Positions 23,867-34,503 of a stretch of DNA of 64,000 bases are shown in pieces. The translations under genes were made by a program, and so were the position numbers. The notes beneath the pieces were generated by a model. That model made no database searches. It saw only the letters and a program-made list of their open reading frames with translations, and was not told the origin of the DNA. Origin of the DNA: Juglans regia (taxonomy: Eukaryota; Streptophyta; Magnoliopsida; Fagales; Juglandaceae); contig NC_049910.1 in assembly GCF_001411555.2 (NCBI RefSeq), positions 33,017,150 through 33,081,149 on the forward strand, read 5' to 3'. Numbering within the stretch: the first letter of the stretch is position 1; each line of letters opens with the position of its first letter.

Positions 23867-26800
23867 TTATTATTATTTATTTGGGGGGCGGGGGTGGTTC
23901 TAAAGTTTCTGGTTCTTTCTTTTTTCTTTTTCTCATCCCTTTCCATCAAGTTTTATTGCAATTCAACTTTAGGTGGTCGAACTGCTCGGAGGGTAGTTGA
24001 GTTTGGAAGGACCTATGTGGTGAGGCCTAAAGGTAAACACCAAGCCACTGTAGTTTGGCTACATGGCCTTGGTGATAATGGCTCAAGGTAATATTATATT
24101 TCCTATTTCTTTGTGTAGTTGATGGAGTATTGGCATACTCAAATCTCATTAGCTTTTGCAGTGTTTGTTTCTAGTTTCCTCCTGGTTGGTGGGGTAAAAG
24201 GAGAATGAACGTCGAGTTTTGAGCATTTCTTTCCCACAGTTTGCATCTGTGCACATATTATAGAATTCCCACTTCTGGTTCAAATGTGGTCTAATTATCT
24301 TGTGTTTTTTCTTTCCTTCTTTTGGCAGCTGGTCCCAGCTATTGGAGACCCTTCCTCTTCCAAACGTAAGGAGAAGTAATTTTATTTATATTGGAACACT
24401 TGTAACTTATCACTTATATTAAAAAAGCAACACTTCCAACTCTTAATTTTACATTCCAGTGATTGGATTGAATTTTGTTTCGCTAAACTTTCATGTAATA
24501 TATCAGTTACAATATGCAGATCAAATGGATATGCCCAACTGCTCCTACCCAGCCAATTACTGTTTTTGGTGGCTTTCCTTCCACTGCTTGTGAGTTGAAT
24601 TGCTTTGAGATTTGTTCATTTAAATGTCTTCATAATGCCTGCTTTTTTGTAATATCTTGAGGCTGTACAAAGGATGTATTAAATAGACGGGGGGGAAATA
24701 TCTATAGGTTGAATTTGTTGTGAAGGACGTGAAAGTGCTCTTTGTTGTAAACTTGGGTCTTGCTGCTTGTAATATCAGTCTGACTTGCTACCATGATGTA
24801 AATCAGGGTTTAATGTGGGTGACCTATCAGAAGATGCTCCTGATGATTTAGAGGGTTTGGATGCTTCAGCAGCACATGTTGCAAATTTGTTGTCAACAGA
24901 GCCCGCTGACAGTAGGTTTCTTTTGGGGCTTCGTAGGCAATATGTTACTGGTTGAAAAGATTTCATGAGTATTAAAACATTGAAGTACTAACACTCCATC
25001 GATTGCTGAAATTCTTGAGCAATAGAATCTTGCAACATGCAGTCTAACTCTCACTATTTTAATTTTATCCTGTATGCGTGTGTGTGTTTCAAAGCTCTTA
25101 TCAGTTTCAAGATGTGGTCTTTTCCCCTTGTTATGCTCCAGCTTAAACGATGCTGGTCTTGACAGAACTTTTAAACTGGCTATACCTTCGATTATTATAT
25201 CTTGTATGGGTTCTTTTATGTGAGCTTCTCAGAAAGGTTTCATACTATTGAGAGAAAAGTCTTTGCTAGACACCATGCAAATATCGTGTCCTCTTAACTA
25301 TTTGCTTATATCTTCATTTATTTATGTTGATTAGCCTAGCCTTGATTGGCTTGTTTAAAGTGTTTCTAATATACCTTTAAGGTTTGTCTCTTTCTGAGTC
25401 ACATTGCACTTCGTTCATGCCTGCTAGCAAGCATTATTTTGTGCATTATATATGTTCGAGCATTTTGTTTTACCAAGTTATCATTTTTTGAGTTGCATAA
25501 TACGCTAAGAGGGTACCTCGAAATCCTATGGACATGAATTTTACTTGTTGAAAAAGCAAAGAACTTTTTTATATGGAATTTCATCTTGCTTCATATTTGA
25601 GTTAAAAAGAACTTTGTGAAGTTGCTTGTTCTTTATCAATGCTAATTTCCCTTTCGTGATATCATGTATGGCAATGACTGCATTTTGTGTTGTGAATCTT
25701 TTTTTTAGGGATTAACCTATATGAGAGAGAAAGAGGATTAGTTTATTTTTATAATTATGTGAAGTGCAGCCTATTTAAGATTTTAATTTAATAAATCCTA
25801 GTTAAAAAAAAAAAAATGAAGTGCAACTTGTTTTCATCTTGTAAGTTTGATGGAGCTCTCTGCATTTATTTTCTACAGTTAAACTTGGTGTTGGAGGCTT
25901 CAGTATGGGTGCAGCTACTGCACTATATTCTGCAACCTGCTTTACGGAGGGAAAATATGGGAACGGCAATCCATTCCCTGCCAAATTAAATGCAGTTGTT
26001 GGACTAAGTGGCTGGCTTCCATGTTCAAAGTTTGCATCCTATCAATCTGCCTTACTCATCTCAACTACGCACTATTTCTTTTTGTAAGTTTGAAACCTAT
26101 GGTTATGAGTTATATTCTTTCCAGGACCTTGGCTAAGAAGTTGGAGGGGGTGAATGAAGCTGCAAGGCGTGCTGTGTCCTTGCCTATTTTGCTCTGTCAT
26201 GGGAAAGGTATTTATAATCTTGCTATTCATAACCAAAGTGCGATGGCTCCAGCCTTTTCATTGCTGAATGATTTTCCTTAGGACCCGTTCGGATGTTGAT
26301 ATGGTCTGGTTTGGTCTCATCTCAGTATCCAAACACCACTCAAACACGAACATTTATCAATTTCACATTTTTAACTTTTTCATCAAATCATTACTTAATC
26401 ATTACAACTTTCCCAAACTTCCAAAGAAAACACAAAAAACAATTAACATTTTTCAATTCCAAAACAAAAATAATATTTTCACTTTATAATATTCACTTTA
26501 TAATATTTTTATTCAATTTTTTTTATAATATTTAATTCCAAAACAAAAACTCCATAAAGCATCTTAACTCAAACTATTTCATTACTAGTCACATACTATT
26601 TCATTACTATTCACAAATTTCTCATCTCATCTCGCCAAATTGTCTACGCACCGGCATTATGGCTTTAATGATGAAAGCTGTAGCAACTACTGAAATGATA
26701 CAGCTATGAATTGTTTCAGGTGATGATGTGGTTCTTTATAAATTTGGTGAGAAATCCTCACAGTCCTTTAGTTCATGTGGATTTCAGGATGTGACGTTCA

Positions 26801-26989
26801 AAAGCTATAATGGGTATGCAGTTATAAATTACCATCAAAGCAATTGATAATTTTGATAAATCCAGATCAATGTTACAAGATTTTTGTGTTTCAATATGCA
26901 GGCTTGGCCACTACACAATACCTGTAGAGATGAATGAAGTCTGTGCTTGGCTAACCTCAAAGTTGGCACTTGAGGGGGCCTCTTCATAA
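23643..26989 (+). CDS. Acyl-protein thioesterase / carboxylesterase (alpha/beta hydrolase), At5g20060-like
   Basis: Nine coding exons: 23643-23673, 23973-24087, 24329-24365, 24520-24589, 24807-24911, 25879-26029, 26125-26207, 26720-26813, 26902-26989. All junctions are GT..AG, phases fit, and the product is 257 residues. An oxyanion-region VVWLHGLGDNGS, nucleophile GFSMG (S128), HGKGDD with D199 and GLGHY with H232 form the Ser-Asp-His triad of the APT1/LYPLA-type phospholipase/carboxylesterase family. Such enzymes remove S-acyl groups from proteins or hydrolyse lysophospholipids and small esters in the cytosol; the substrate here is unknown. Intron 1 holds a poly-T run of over 40 bases and intron 7 (26208-26719) a 376-bp MITE. 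It lies downstream of the kinase and converges on the DeSI-like gene. Confidence 0.95.
23815..23860. repeat. Poly-T run in thioesterase intron 1
   Basis: More than 40 consecutive T. The exact length in the genome is uncertain because such runs are sequencing-error prone. Confidence 0.9.
26281..26656. mobile_element. Tourist-like MITE (family 1), copy 4, in thioesterase intron 7
   Basis: 376 bp flanked by TTA on both sides (26278-26280 and 26657-26659). Starts GGACCCGTTCGGATG; the interior has AACTTTCCCAAACTTCCAAA and near the right end CTCATCTCATCTCGCC. Confidence 0.8.
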
Positions 26990-28097
26990 GATTCAAATCT
27001 CGAGTAACAGCAAGAGAGCAGGAACAGGAAAACGGAAGGAATTGTAAGGAACAAATTTGGGGTGTCATGTACACATTACATTGTCATAATTCTATGGATA
27101 TTGTTTTGATATTGTTTTGGCTGGTTGGCACCTGTATGAGCCATAATTATGTATTATAATACATTTATTTTGGTCATTGAAAATGTAAGTTTGGAATTTG
27201 GCATTCCATCGTATCTGCTGCTTTTGGCCTCTTTTCTCATATGCTGACACACCTAGTGACAAGTTAAAACATAGGCAAATCATTTAGCCACAAATGGATT
27301 ACACAAAAGTAAATCCATAAATTGATGTGGCTTGATATGGTACGTCAGATTGTAAAATCACTTTTATCTTAAAATAGATCTAATGGATTTCATGAAACCA
27401 CATCAGTAGATCTAACGGATCTAAAACATATATCTGACCCATGTTTTTGTCAAAAGATAAAGAAAAAGTTAGGAAATAGCAATCAAGCTCCTCTCTTTGG
27501 AGGGTACGAAAATAAGAAGGGACTTTTTGAAACTTACAATTGACGTTCCAACCCCAGTTAGGAACATATTTAAGATGCAATTTGTTTTGTTTTTAAGAAA
27601 TGCTTATGCTTCATTATATATCATCCTTAATTACATTAGTTGATGTAGCGCAATTCAGTGATTTTCTTTTTTGTTAATCACTTAAATGCAAAAATTAATT
27701 AAAATATGTTCTTGGGATTGAATACACACACACTACACTCATCAGCTTAATTAATTAAAATATCCAGCGCTCATTGTCCAAACCAAGAAAGAGGTTCACC
27801 AAAATTGCTTCTTGAAACTGAAGTAGACCGCCATCTTTTAGTTCCAAGTTCATAACACACGACATAGTATTCGGATTGAGATATCATTTACCCTTTACAA
27901 AAAGCCTCATGAAGAACCCCGACAAATAATCAATTTCAACATTTCATGTTTTTCAGTTCTAAACAAATGAAAAACATTTTTGAAACATAAGGGGACGAAA
28001 AGTGGAAATATGAATAAATTACAGGCAATCAAATGAAAAGTTTTGAATGCAAGCATGACAATAATGGTTGTTGAGGAGAATGATTCTGTTCCTCCGT
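26990..28097. other. Convergent intergenic region between thioesterase and DeSI-like genes
   Basis: Holds the two 3' ends. A MITE family 2 copy lies at 27295-27425. No gene seen. Confidence 0.5.
27295..27425. repeat. MITE family 2 copy
   Basis: AAGTAAATCCATAAATTGAT, then GTACGTCAGATTGTAAAATC, then TCTAATGGATTTCATGAAAC and CACATCAGTAGATCTAACGG: the same layout as 22575-22720 and 63946-64000. Confidence 0.55.
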
Positions 28098-31000
28098 TCA
28101 GAGAGGCAGCTCAGTTTCAATGGTGCGCTCTATAACAAATGCCACCTCACCACTTATAGCCAATGGGGGCAGTAGGCTCTTCTCTTGATCATCAAATTCT
28201 ATTGACTCACGTGCCATGGGGGTTGATAGATATTCTGTACCATTTTCTAAAACCAACAAAAAGAAGGAATTAAATAACAAAAGTTTTTCTCATGCCTATG
28301 GTAAAGGAATCTGGACTAGATGTGGAACCAAACAAAATTATATTGATGAAAGATTCAAGAAAAGAATGCTCACCTGAACAGTCATGGTATTCAGGCAGCT
28401 GTTTAACAGTAGATACTTGAAGGCTTTCTGGAAGCAGACAACTACATAAAGCACCTGATAAAAAAGCTTCAGTTAAATCTGAACATCATATCTATACTTA
28501 GGATAAAGGAGCGAGTTTTGCATTTTCTAGTAGTTGTGCTGATGAAATTGCCCCTATTTTCAGAATTTTATAGAGTTATTTGATCATGTAAAAAAACTTA
28601 TTCGTTGTACATTATCGTCAATTTATATATCTGACATGATGCTCACTAACCCCAGAACTCAAAATTTGTTCAAACATCTAACCGGACATGGAAAACCGCA
28701 CTTGTTACTGACACTGAGATTGTAAAATTGACTGGCATAATCAAATGCCAGTCCACTTTTTGTGGCTATTTTACGAAATTGACTCTATCATTACCATGCA
28801 AGCACTTTGCTTCCAATATTGCTAGCCTAGTGGCGAGTACTTCATCTCCCGTGGTGCTTGCTAGGGGAGCAAGCCTTTTGCCTCTTGTTGTGCTCGCTCT
28901 CACCCTTTACATACCCCGTGGTGCTTGCCTACGGTGTGAACACTTTGCTTTCGGTATTGCTTACTTGGCGGCGAACACTGTGTCCCTCGTGGTGCTCGCC
29001 TATGGTACGAGCACTTTGCTTTCGATATTGCTCACCTGAGGGCGAGCACTCTGCCCCCACCCCCAGGTGCTACTTGTCTCTGGACAAGCACTTTCCCACC
29101 CTTATTGCTCCGCACGGCCTCTAGTTGGGGGGGGGTGTTGGGCAGGGGGGCTCACCTATAGTACAAGCACTTCGCTTCCTGTTGGGCTCGCTTGGGGGCA
29201 AACGCTTTGGCTCACATGAGGCATGAGCACTTTTCATATCCATGTTGCTTGCAAGGCGTGAGCACTTTGCTTTCAATATTGCTCGCCTAGTGGCGAGCAC
29301 TTCTTGTCTCGCAGTGCTCCCCTAGGGAGCGAGTCCTTTGCCTCTCGTTGTGCTTGCCCGGGGTACAAGAACTTTGCCCCTTGGTGCTCGCCTCGGGCGA
29401 GCACTTTACATCCATTGTGGTACTCGCCTGGTGGCAAACACTATGTCCCTCGTGGTGCTCGCCTACGGTATGAGTACTTGTGCTTGCCTATAGTTCGAGC
29501 ATTTTCTCTCTCCACGTTGCTAGCCAAGGAGCACTTTAGTTACCTTGGTGCTCTCCATGTTACTCGCCTAGGGGCAAACACTTCAGCTCGCGTTGTGCTC
29601 ACATGGAGTATGAGCATTTTTTATTCCCTTGTTGCTCCCAGAGGTGGCGAGCACTTTTAACTCTCGTTGTGCTTGCCCCATTTTGATCCCCGTGGAACTC
29701 GCCTAGTGGCGAGTACTTTGTTTTCGGTATTGCTCGCTTGGTGACGAGCCATTTGCCTCTTGTCGTGCTTGCTTGGCATACGAGCACTTTGCCCCCCATG
29801 GTGCTTGCCATGGGGTGAGCACTTTACTTCCCATAGGGCATGCCTGGTGGTGAGTACTTTGGCTCTTGTGGTGCTTGCCTAAGGGCGAGCTTTGTCCCTT
29901 TCCACGTTCCTCACTAAGGTGCTAGCCCAAGCGAGCACTTTTTCTCTCAACTTTGCTCACCGAGGTGGCAAGCACTTTGCTTCACACCGTGCTTGCCTGG
30001 GGTGGCAAGCACTTTGATTCCCTTGGTGCTCTCCATGTTGCTTGCCGGGGCGATCACTTTCCCTCCCCACACTAATGCTGAGGTGGCAATTTTGTTCTCT
30101 ATTGTGCTTGCCAGGGGGATGAGCTCTTTCCCTCTTCATGATGCTCGCGGAGGTGGCGAGCATCACACAAGTTCACGAGGCTCCCCGAGGTGGCAAGCAC
30201 GTACTCCTGCGGTGCTGGCCAGGGGAGCAAACACTTTGTCTCTAGTTAAAGAATAACAATGAGTTTTCGTGTCAATCTCTAATGTTTTCAATCTTGAACA
30301 CCCACTACACGCTTGAACATGAAACTCTAATATTTTAGATCTTTGGATGCAGCAATAGAGCTGATTGCATCATTTCCAGTTCATCACCACAATGGAAACT
30401 TAAGAACAAAACAAAAGGACAGATACAGAGAAGTGAATAACTGAAATAATGGAAAGAAGAAAGATCAGTTGATGGAAATATTGTTTGTACCTGCTCGGGC
30501 AAGTCGATTCACCCACCCTGGGATGTGTTTTCCTGTCAATCTCCACGAGATGTCATCTGTAAAATGGTTGCAGTTCTTGGAAATGAGGTGATAGGTATCC
30601 CCATGATACTCAGAAGCTACATTCTCAAGAAATTTCCGGAAATCAAATGGAACCATGGTTATGCGGCCCAATGGGATGGAACATCGGTAAATAAAACCTG
30701 GGCAACTCCTTGGTTCCACTTCAAAAACTCCACTTGCTGGGAGGTCATGAGCTCCAAATCCATACTCCTTCCCATGGACTTTCCATAAACATTGGCACAG
30801 GTAGTGTGATACATTAGATTTAAAATTAACAACCAAAACTGAAAAAAGAAAATTGCAACGACTTCAAGAGTCGTTCAAATAAAAAGATTGTAAACATTGC
30901 TTTAATTTGTATAAGAACTAGTCCTAAAAGCACTTGTGTCAACATATCTGAAATAGAAACCACAATTTCCTGTAGGTTGGGAAACATATTATTTTGATTG

Positions 31001-33056
31001 AACAGACTTTGCACATCGAACTCAAATTATCCAAATCTCTATGTTTCTCATCCTTACACATTCAAAATGATAATTCTCATAATTCAAACATTTAATAGAT
31101 TTAGAATATTTTCTCCATTCATTTGGTTAGAACAAAAATACAAGAGAAAGAAGAGCATGTACCATCCACCCTATTAGGCAGTTAGACAAAATTATTACAA
31201 TGTGATATCACATACTGAGTATAGGTGGTAAATGAGATACCACGTTGCTTGGGATAAAAAAGTTCTTACTGTTTATAATGTTTCCAAGGGACACTAATTG
31301 TACCATTGACTAATCCTTTTGAAGTATGAGCCCAGACGAAACTTGAGCCTTCCTTGGATCGTTACTTGCTTCCAGAAAAGTATTCTAAGAATATCAAATT
31401 GACAGAACTGAACTGTGCAATATCAGTAAAACTGTGTCCTTTGCGGTAAGTTAATTTTGTTCTAATCTATGGCACCTAACATTCAGAACACCCCCTTTTC
31501 TTAATTTAGGTAAAACTGAAGTACAATATTTCACATTTCTTCAAGGTGTTCTGACTTGTATAGCGAAAAGTACATGCCTCAGCAAAGATGCCTTTTCAAA
31601 TTAGAGCCTATCTATGTGACCGAAGGGCCTCCAGAAACACGAGTCCTATATATTTAATCCATTTTCTAAGTAGCTACCACCAAACCGAGGTACTATATAA
31701 TGGCATGCAAAGAGTACTTGGCATATGCAAGCTAATGCATCAGTAACAGTTATTAATAGATCATAATTGTTTTGGTCAATAACCGATACAATTGAATGAA
31801 AGTATGTTTATCAAGCATACCAAAACTTGCATACAAATCACATCAAACTAAATGATAGCACTCATACAACTCAAATCAGACTAAATGATAGCACTCATAC
31901 AACTCACATCAGACTAATAAATAGCACTCATTTTCTCCAAAGTATTTTTAATCAAAATAACCAAAAAAATTATGATCTATTAATACCTGGTACTTATAAG
32001 CATTTGCTTGCATGTGATATAATTGAATGAAAGTACGTTCATAAAGCATGCCGCCACAACTTGCATACAACTCACATCAGACTAAGAACTGGTTTGGATA
32101 GCAAGAGTCTCTCATCTTATCTCATCTCATCTCAATATCCAAACACCACAATTATAAATACTTTTCAATTTCAAATCTTCAACTTTTTCATCTAATCATT
32201 ACCTAATCAATACAACTTTCCCAAACTTTTAAACAAAATACAAAAAACAATTCAACTTTTTCAAATCTCAAAATAAAAATTATATTAAAAAATAATATTA
32301 TAACAATATTATAACTTTATAATATTTTATTCATATTTTTCTCTCTCATTTTTCAAAACTCCATAAAACACTAACTTAAACTATTTCACTACTATTCACA
32401 AATTGTTTTATTATTATTCATAGATCATCCCATCTCACTATCAAACCAGGCCCAAATGATAGCATTCATTATCTGCAAAATATTTTTAATCAAGATCAAT
32501 TAGTTCATACTACTTAAAAAAAAAACTCATATTCCATACATAACGAAATGAAACTCCATTGAAAAGAAATACTCGAGTAATGGTTTGAGAAAACCCCCAC
32601 AAATTCCATCTTCTATCTTTTCCATGCAACCATTCAAATCCACCGTCCGCAAAGCAGCAAACCAAAAGCCGGGGCGCCGGGAGGGGGGAGGAGGGGGGGA
32701 TCAAACAAAAACCAAATATACATCGCATACTTAACAGAGAATAGAAGCAAATGAAATGAGGCGAATAAAAATTACGAAAACTCACATACAACATCATCAA
32801 GAAACAATAAAACAGACTGAGCCAACGCCCGATGACCACAACCTGTAAAAACAAATAGCCATAGCATTTCAGGGGAAAAAAAAAAGATTTTCTGCAACTA
32901 ACCTTCAATACCGGAATGAAAGACTCCGAAACCGAACCAAGAAGTGTAATTGTTAATAGGGGTGAGATCGTAGACGTTCAGAACCACCTGGGTCTCGCTG
33001 TTTTTGTTGTTTCCATCATATTCAGAGGCCGAGCTCGAAGAGCACTCTGCCCCCAT
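28098..33056 (-). CDS. PPPDE/DeSI-like thiol peptidase, At5g25170-like
   Basis: Four coding exons on the minus strand: 33056-32903, 30778-30491, 28454-28374, 28246-28098. GT..AG junctions and phases agree; the product is 223 residues. VVLNVYDLTP, FGVFHSGIEVHGKEYGFGAH and YHLISKNCNHFTDDI are the PPPDE (permuted papain fold) signatures; H47 and C121 form the catalytic dyad. Family members are desumoylating or deubiquitinating isopeptidases, and plant members are little characterised. The C-terminal ~75 residues after GWVNRLARAG (exons 3-4) are variable and probably disordered. Intron 2 (28455-30490) contains a 1.45-kb minisatellite, and intron 1 (30779-32902) a tandem duplication plus a MITE. 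Coding exons are intact, so the gene probably works despite these loads. Confidence 0.95.
28797..30240. repeat. GC-rich 35-bp minisatellite with hairpin-forming units, ~40 copies
   Basis: Units begin AGCACTTTGC and end GTGCTCGCC-TAG-GGGCG, about 35 bp each, repeated about 40 times with substitutions and small indels. Each unit junction contains an imperfect palindrome (GCTCGCC...GGCGAGC). A three-unit block at about 28797-28900 recurs in the same order at about 29269-29360 and partly at 29706, so there is a higher-order repeat. GC content is far above the surrounding intron. It lies entirely inside intron 2 of the DeSI-like gene. Confidence 0.93.
31788..32496. repeat. Segmental tandem duplication in DeSI intron 1, one copy split by a MITE
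   Basis: 31788-31965 (AATTGAATGAAAGTATG ... AAGTATTTTTAATCAA) is repeated at 32021-32496 (AATTGAATGAAAGTACG ... AAATATTTTTAATCAA). The second copy is interrupted by the MITE at 32096-32452. The first copy also contains a short internal tandem repeat of ACTAAATGATAGCACTCATA. Confidence 0.8.
32096..32452. mobile_element. Tourist-like MITE (family 1), copy 5, in DeSI intron 1
   Basis: 357 bp; ends GAACTGGTTTGGATAG and, inward from the right, GGCCTGGTTTGATAGTGAGA. Left flank TAA (32093-32095), right flank CAA (32453-32455). The uninterrupted sequence ACTAAATGATAG in the neighbouring duplicate shows the empty site. Confidence 0.82.
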
Positions 33057-33854
33057 TTCCACAACTTTCTTTAAACTCAAACCAAAAAAACTCTGTTTTT
33101 CCTTCCCGGCGCATGGGAAAGAGATGTGAGCCTCAGAGATCCATCTCCGTTCTCCGGGCAGAGAGGAACAGAGAAGAAGGTATCGGTTTGCTGGCAAACG
33201 TGGGAAAGGACAAGATGGCTTAAGTTTGTGTGCAAACGCACCGCTATTATTTCTCCAGCGTCTTTTTAATTCGTAACTCGTTTTCTTGAAGAAAAAATAA
33301 ACAGACAAATAATGTTCGCCTGGAAATAAAGTCGGGAAGCGCTTTTGATAAAACTGAATAAAGATCATATTGATATAAAAAAAAAAATTAAATTTTTAAA
33401 AATAGATTCCACTTTTTTAAAATTAGTTTGCGTTGATTGAATATTCTATTATTGTATTTAATATTATTTTTATGTAAATTTTAGATCTATTCATTTTAAA
33501 AAAAAATAGTATATAAAGATTGTATACTCCAATACTGTATCTAACATTATCAATTAAATAAATTCATAACTCGATTGAAGTTCTGCTCAACGAGTTTAAC
33601 TTTCGGGTTGTGAATGATTCGTCTATTTCATTTTGTATATTTGAATAGTTCTATTTGAAAATCTTCACACCACACATCACTCATATAATATAATTTAATT
33701 TTATAAATATATTTTAAAATTTAAATCTTACAAATCAAATTGTAACATATGAAATTATGTGCGATATAATTTAGAGATTAAATATTAAAATATTCTATAT
33801 AATTTGTTTTTTTGAAACATTGGTCCTTATACTTATGAACTCTAAACTTTTATG
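33057..33854. other. Upstream region of the DeSI-like gene
   Basis: Presumed promoter and leader on the minus strand, then AT-rich sequence with a weak inverted repeat around 33360-33560. No gene seen. Confidence 0.4.
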
Positions 33855-33862
33855 CTTACAAC

Positions 33863-34503
33863 TAGAGGTGATAAACGGTCCGGACCGAGATTTAGACCGG
33901 TCCGATCTGGTCCATATTTTAAAGGACCGAAAACATTCAGTCCGGTCCACGTTCCACGGTTTTTTCAGACCGAACCGAACCGGACCAGACCGAATGAAAA
34001 ATTAAAAAAATATATTTTTTATATATATTTTATATATAATAATTGTACAATTAACAATATAAATTTTTAAATATATTATTAATACTTGTTAATATTCTAT
34101 AAATTAACAATATTTTATATATATATTCATCTAACCTATCACTATTAACAATATAAAATTTTAAATATGCTATTAACACTTGTTAATATTCTATGAATTA
34201 ATAAATATATACTATCAATTAGTTAATTATATATAAATTAATAATATAATTTTCATCTAATTTATTATCATTGACCATATAAAATATTTTTTTATTGAGT
34301 TTGTTACATAATCTACATTAATAAGTCACTTAATTTAATTTAGTATTTTAAATAAATTTTTTTATTAATTATTTAAAAAAAAAATAGGCCGGACCGACTG
34401 CGGTCCAGTCCCTTTGGGTGTTCAGTCCGGTCCGATCTGGAAAAATGATAGACCGAAAATATTCGATCCATCGCCGGGCTGGGCCGGACCGTTTGCGGCC
34501 CTA
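33863..34503. mobile_element. hAT-like MITE with GGTCCGGACC subterminal motifs
   Basis: 641 bp, flanked by a perfect 8-bp duplication CTTACAAC (33855-33862 and 34504-34511). Ends are TAGAGGTGATAAACGGTCCG and, inward from the right, TAGGGCCGCAAACGGTCCGG. Both ends repeat GGACCG/CGGTCC; the core is about 75 percent or more AT and has no coding capacity. Confidence 0.9.

Noticed and set aside
23708..24091. Reading frame with a long Phe run
   Set aside because: It reads through the poly-T of intron 1; only the 3' part is the real exon.
28797..30240. Possible CRISPR-like array
   Set aside because: Repeats are contiguous with no unique spacers, the DNA is plant nuclear, and there are no cas genes.
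28728..30256. Several long overlapping reading frames
   Set aside because: They are by-products of the 35-bp repeat, which lacks stops in several frames; no protein family matches and they lie in an intron.
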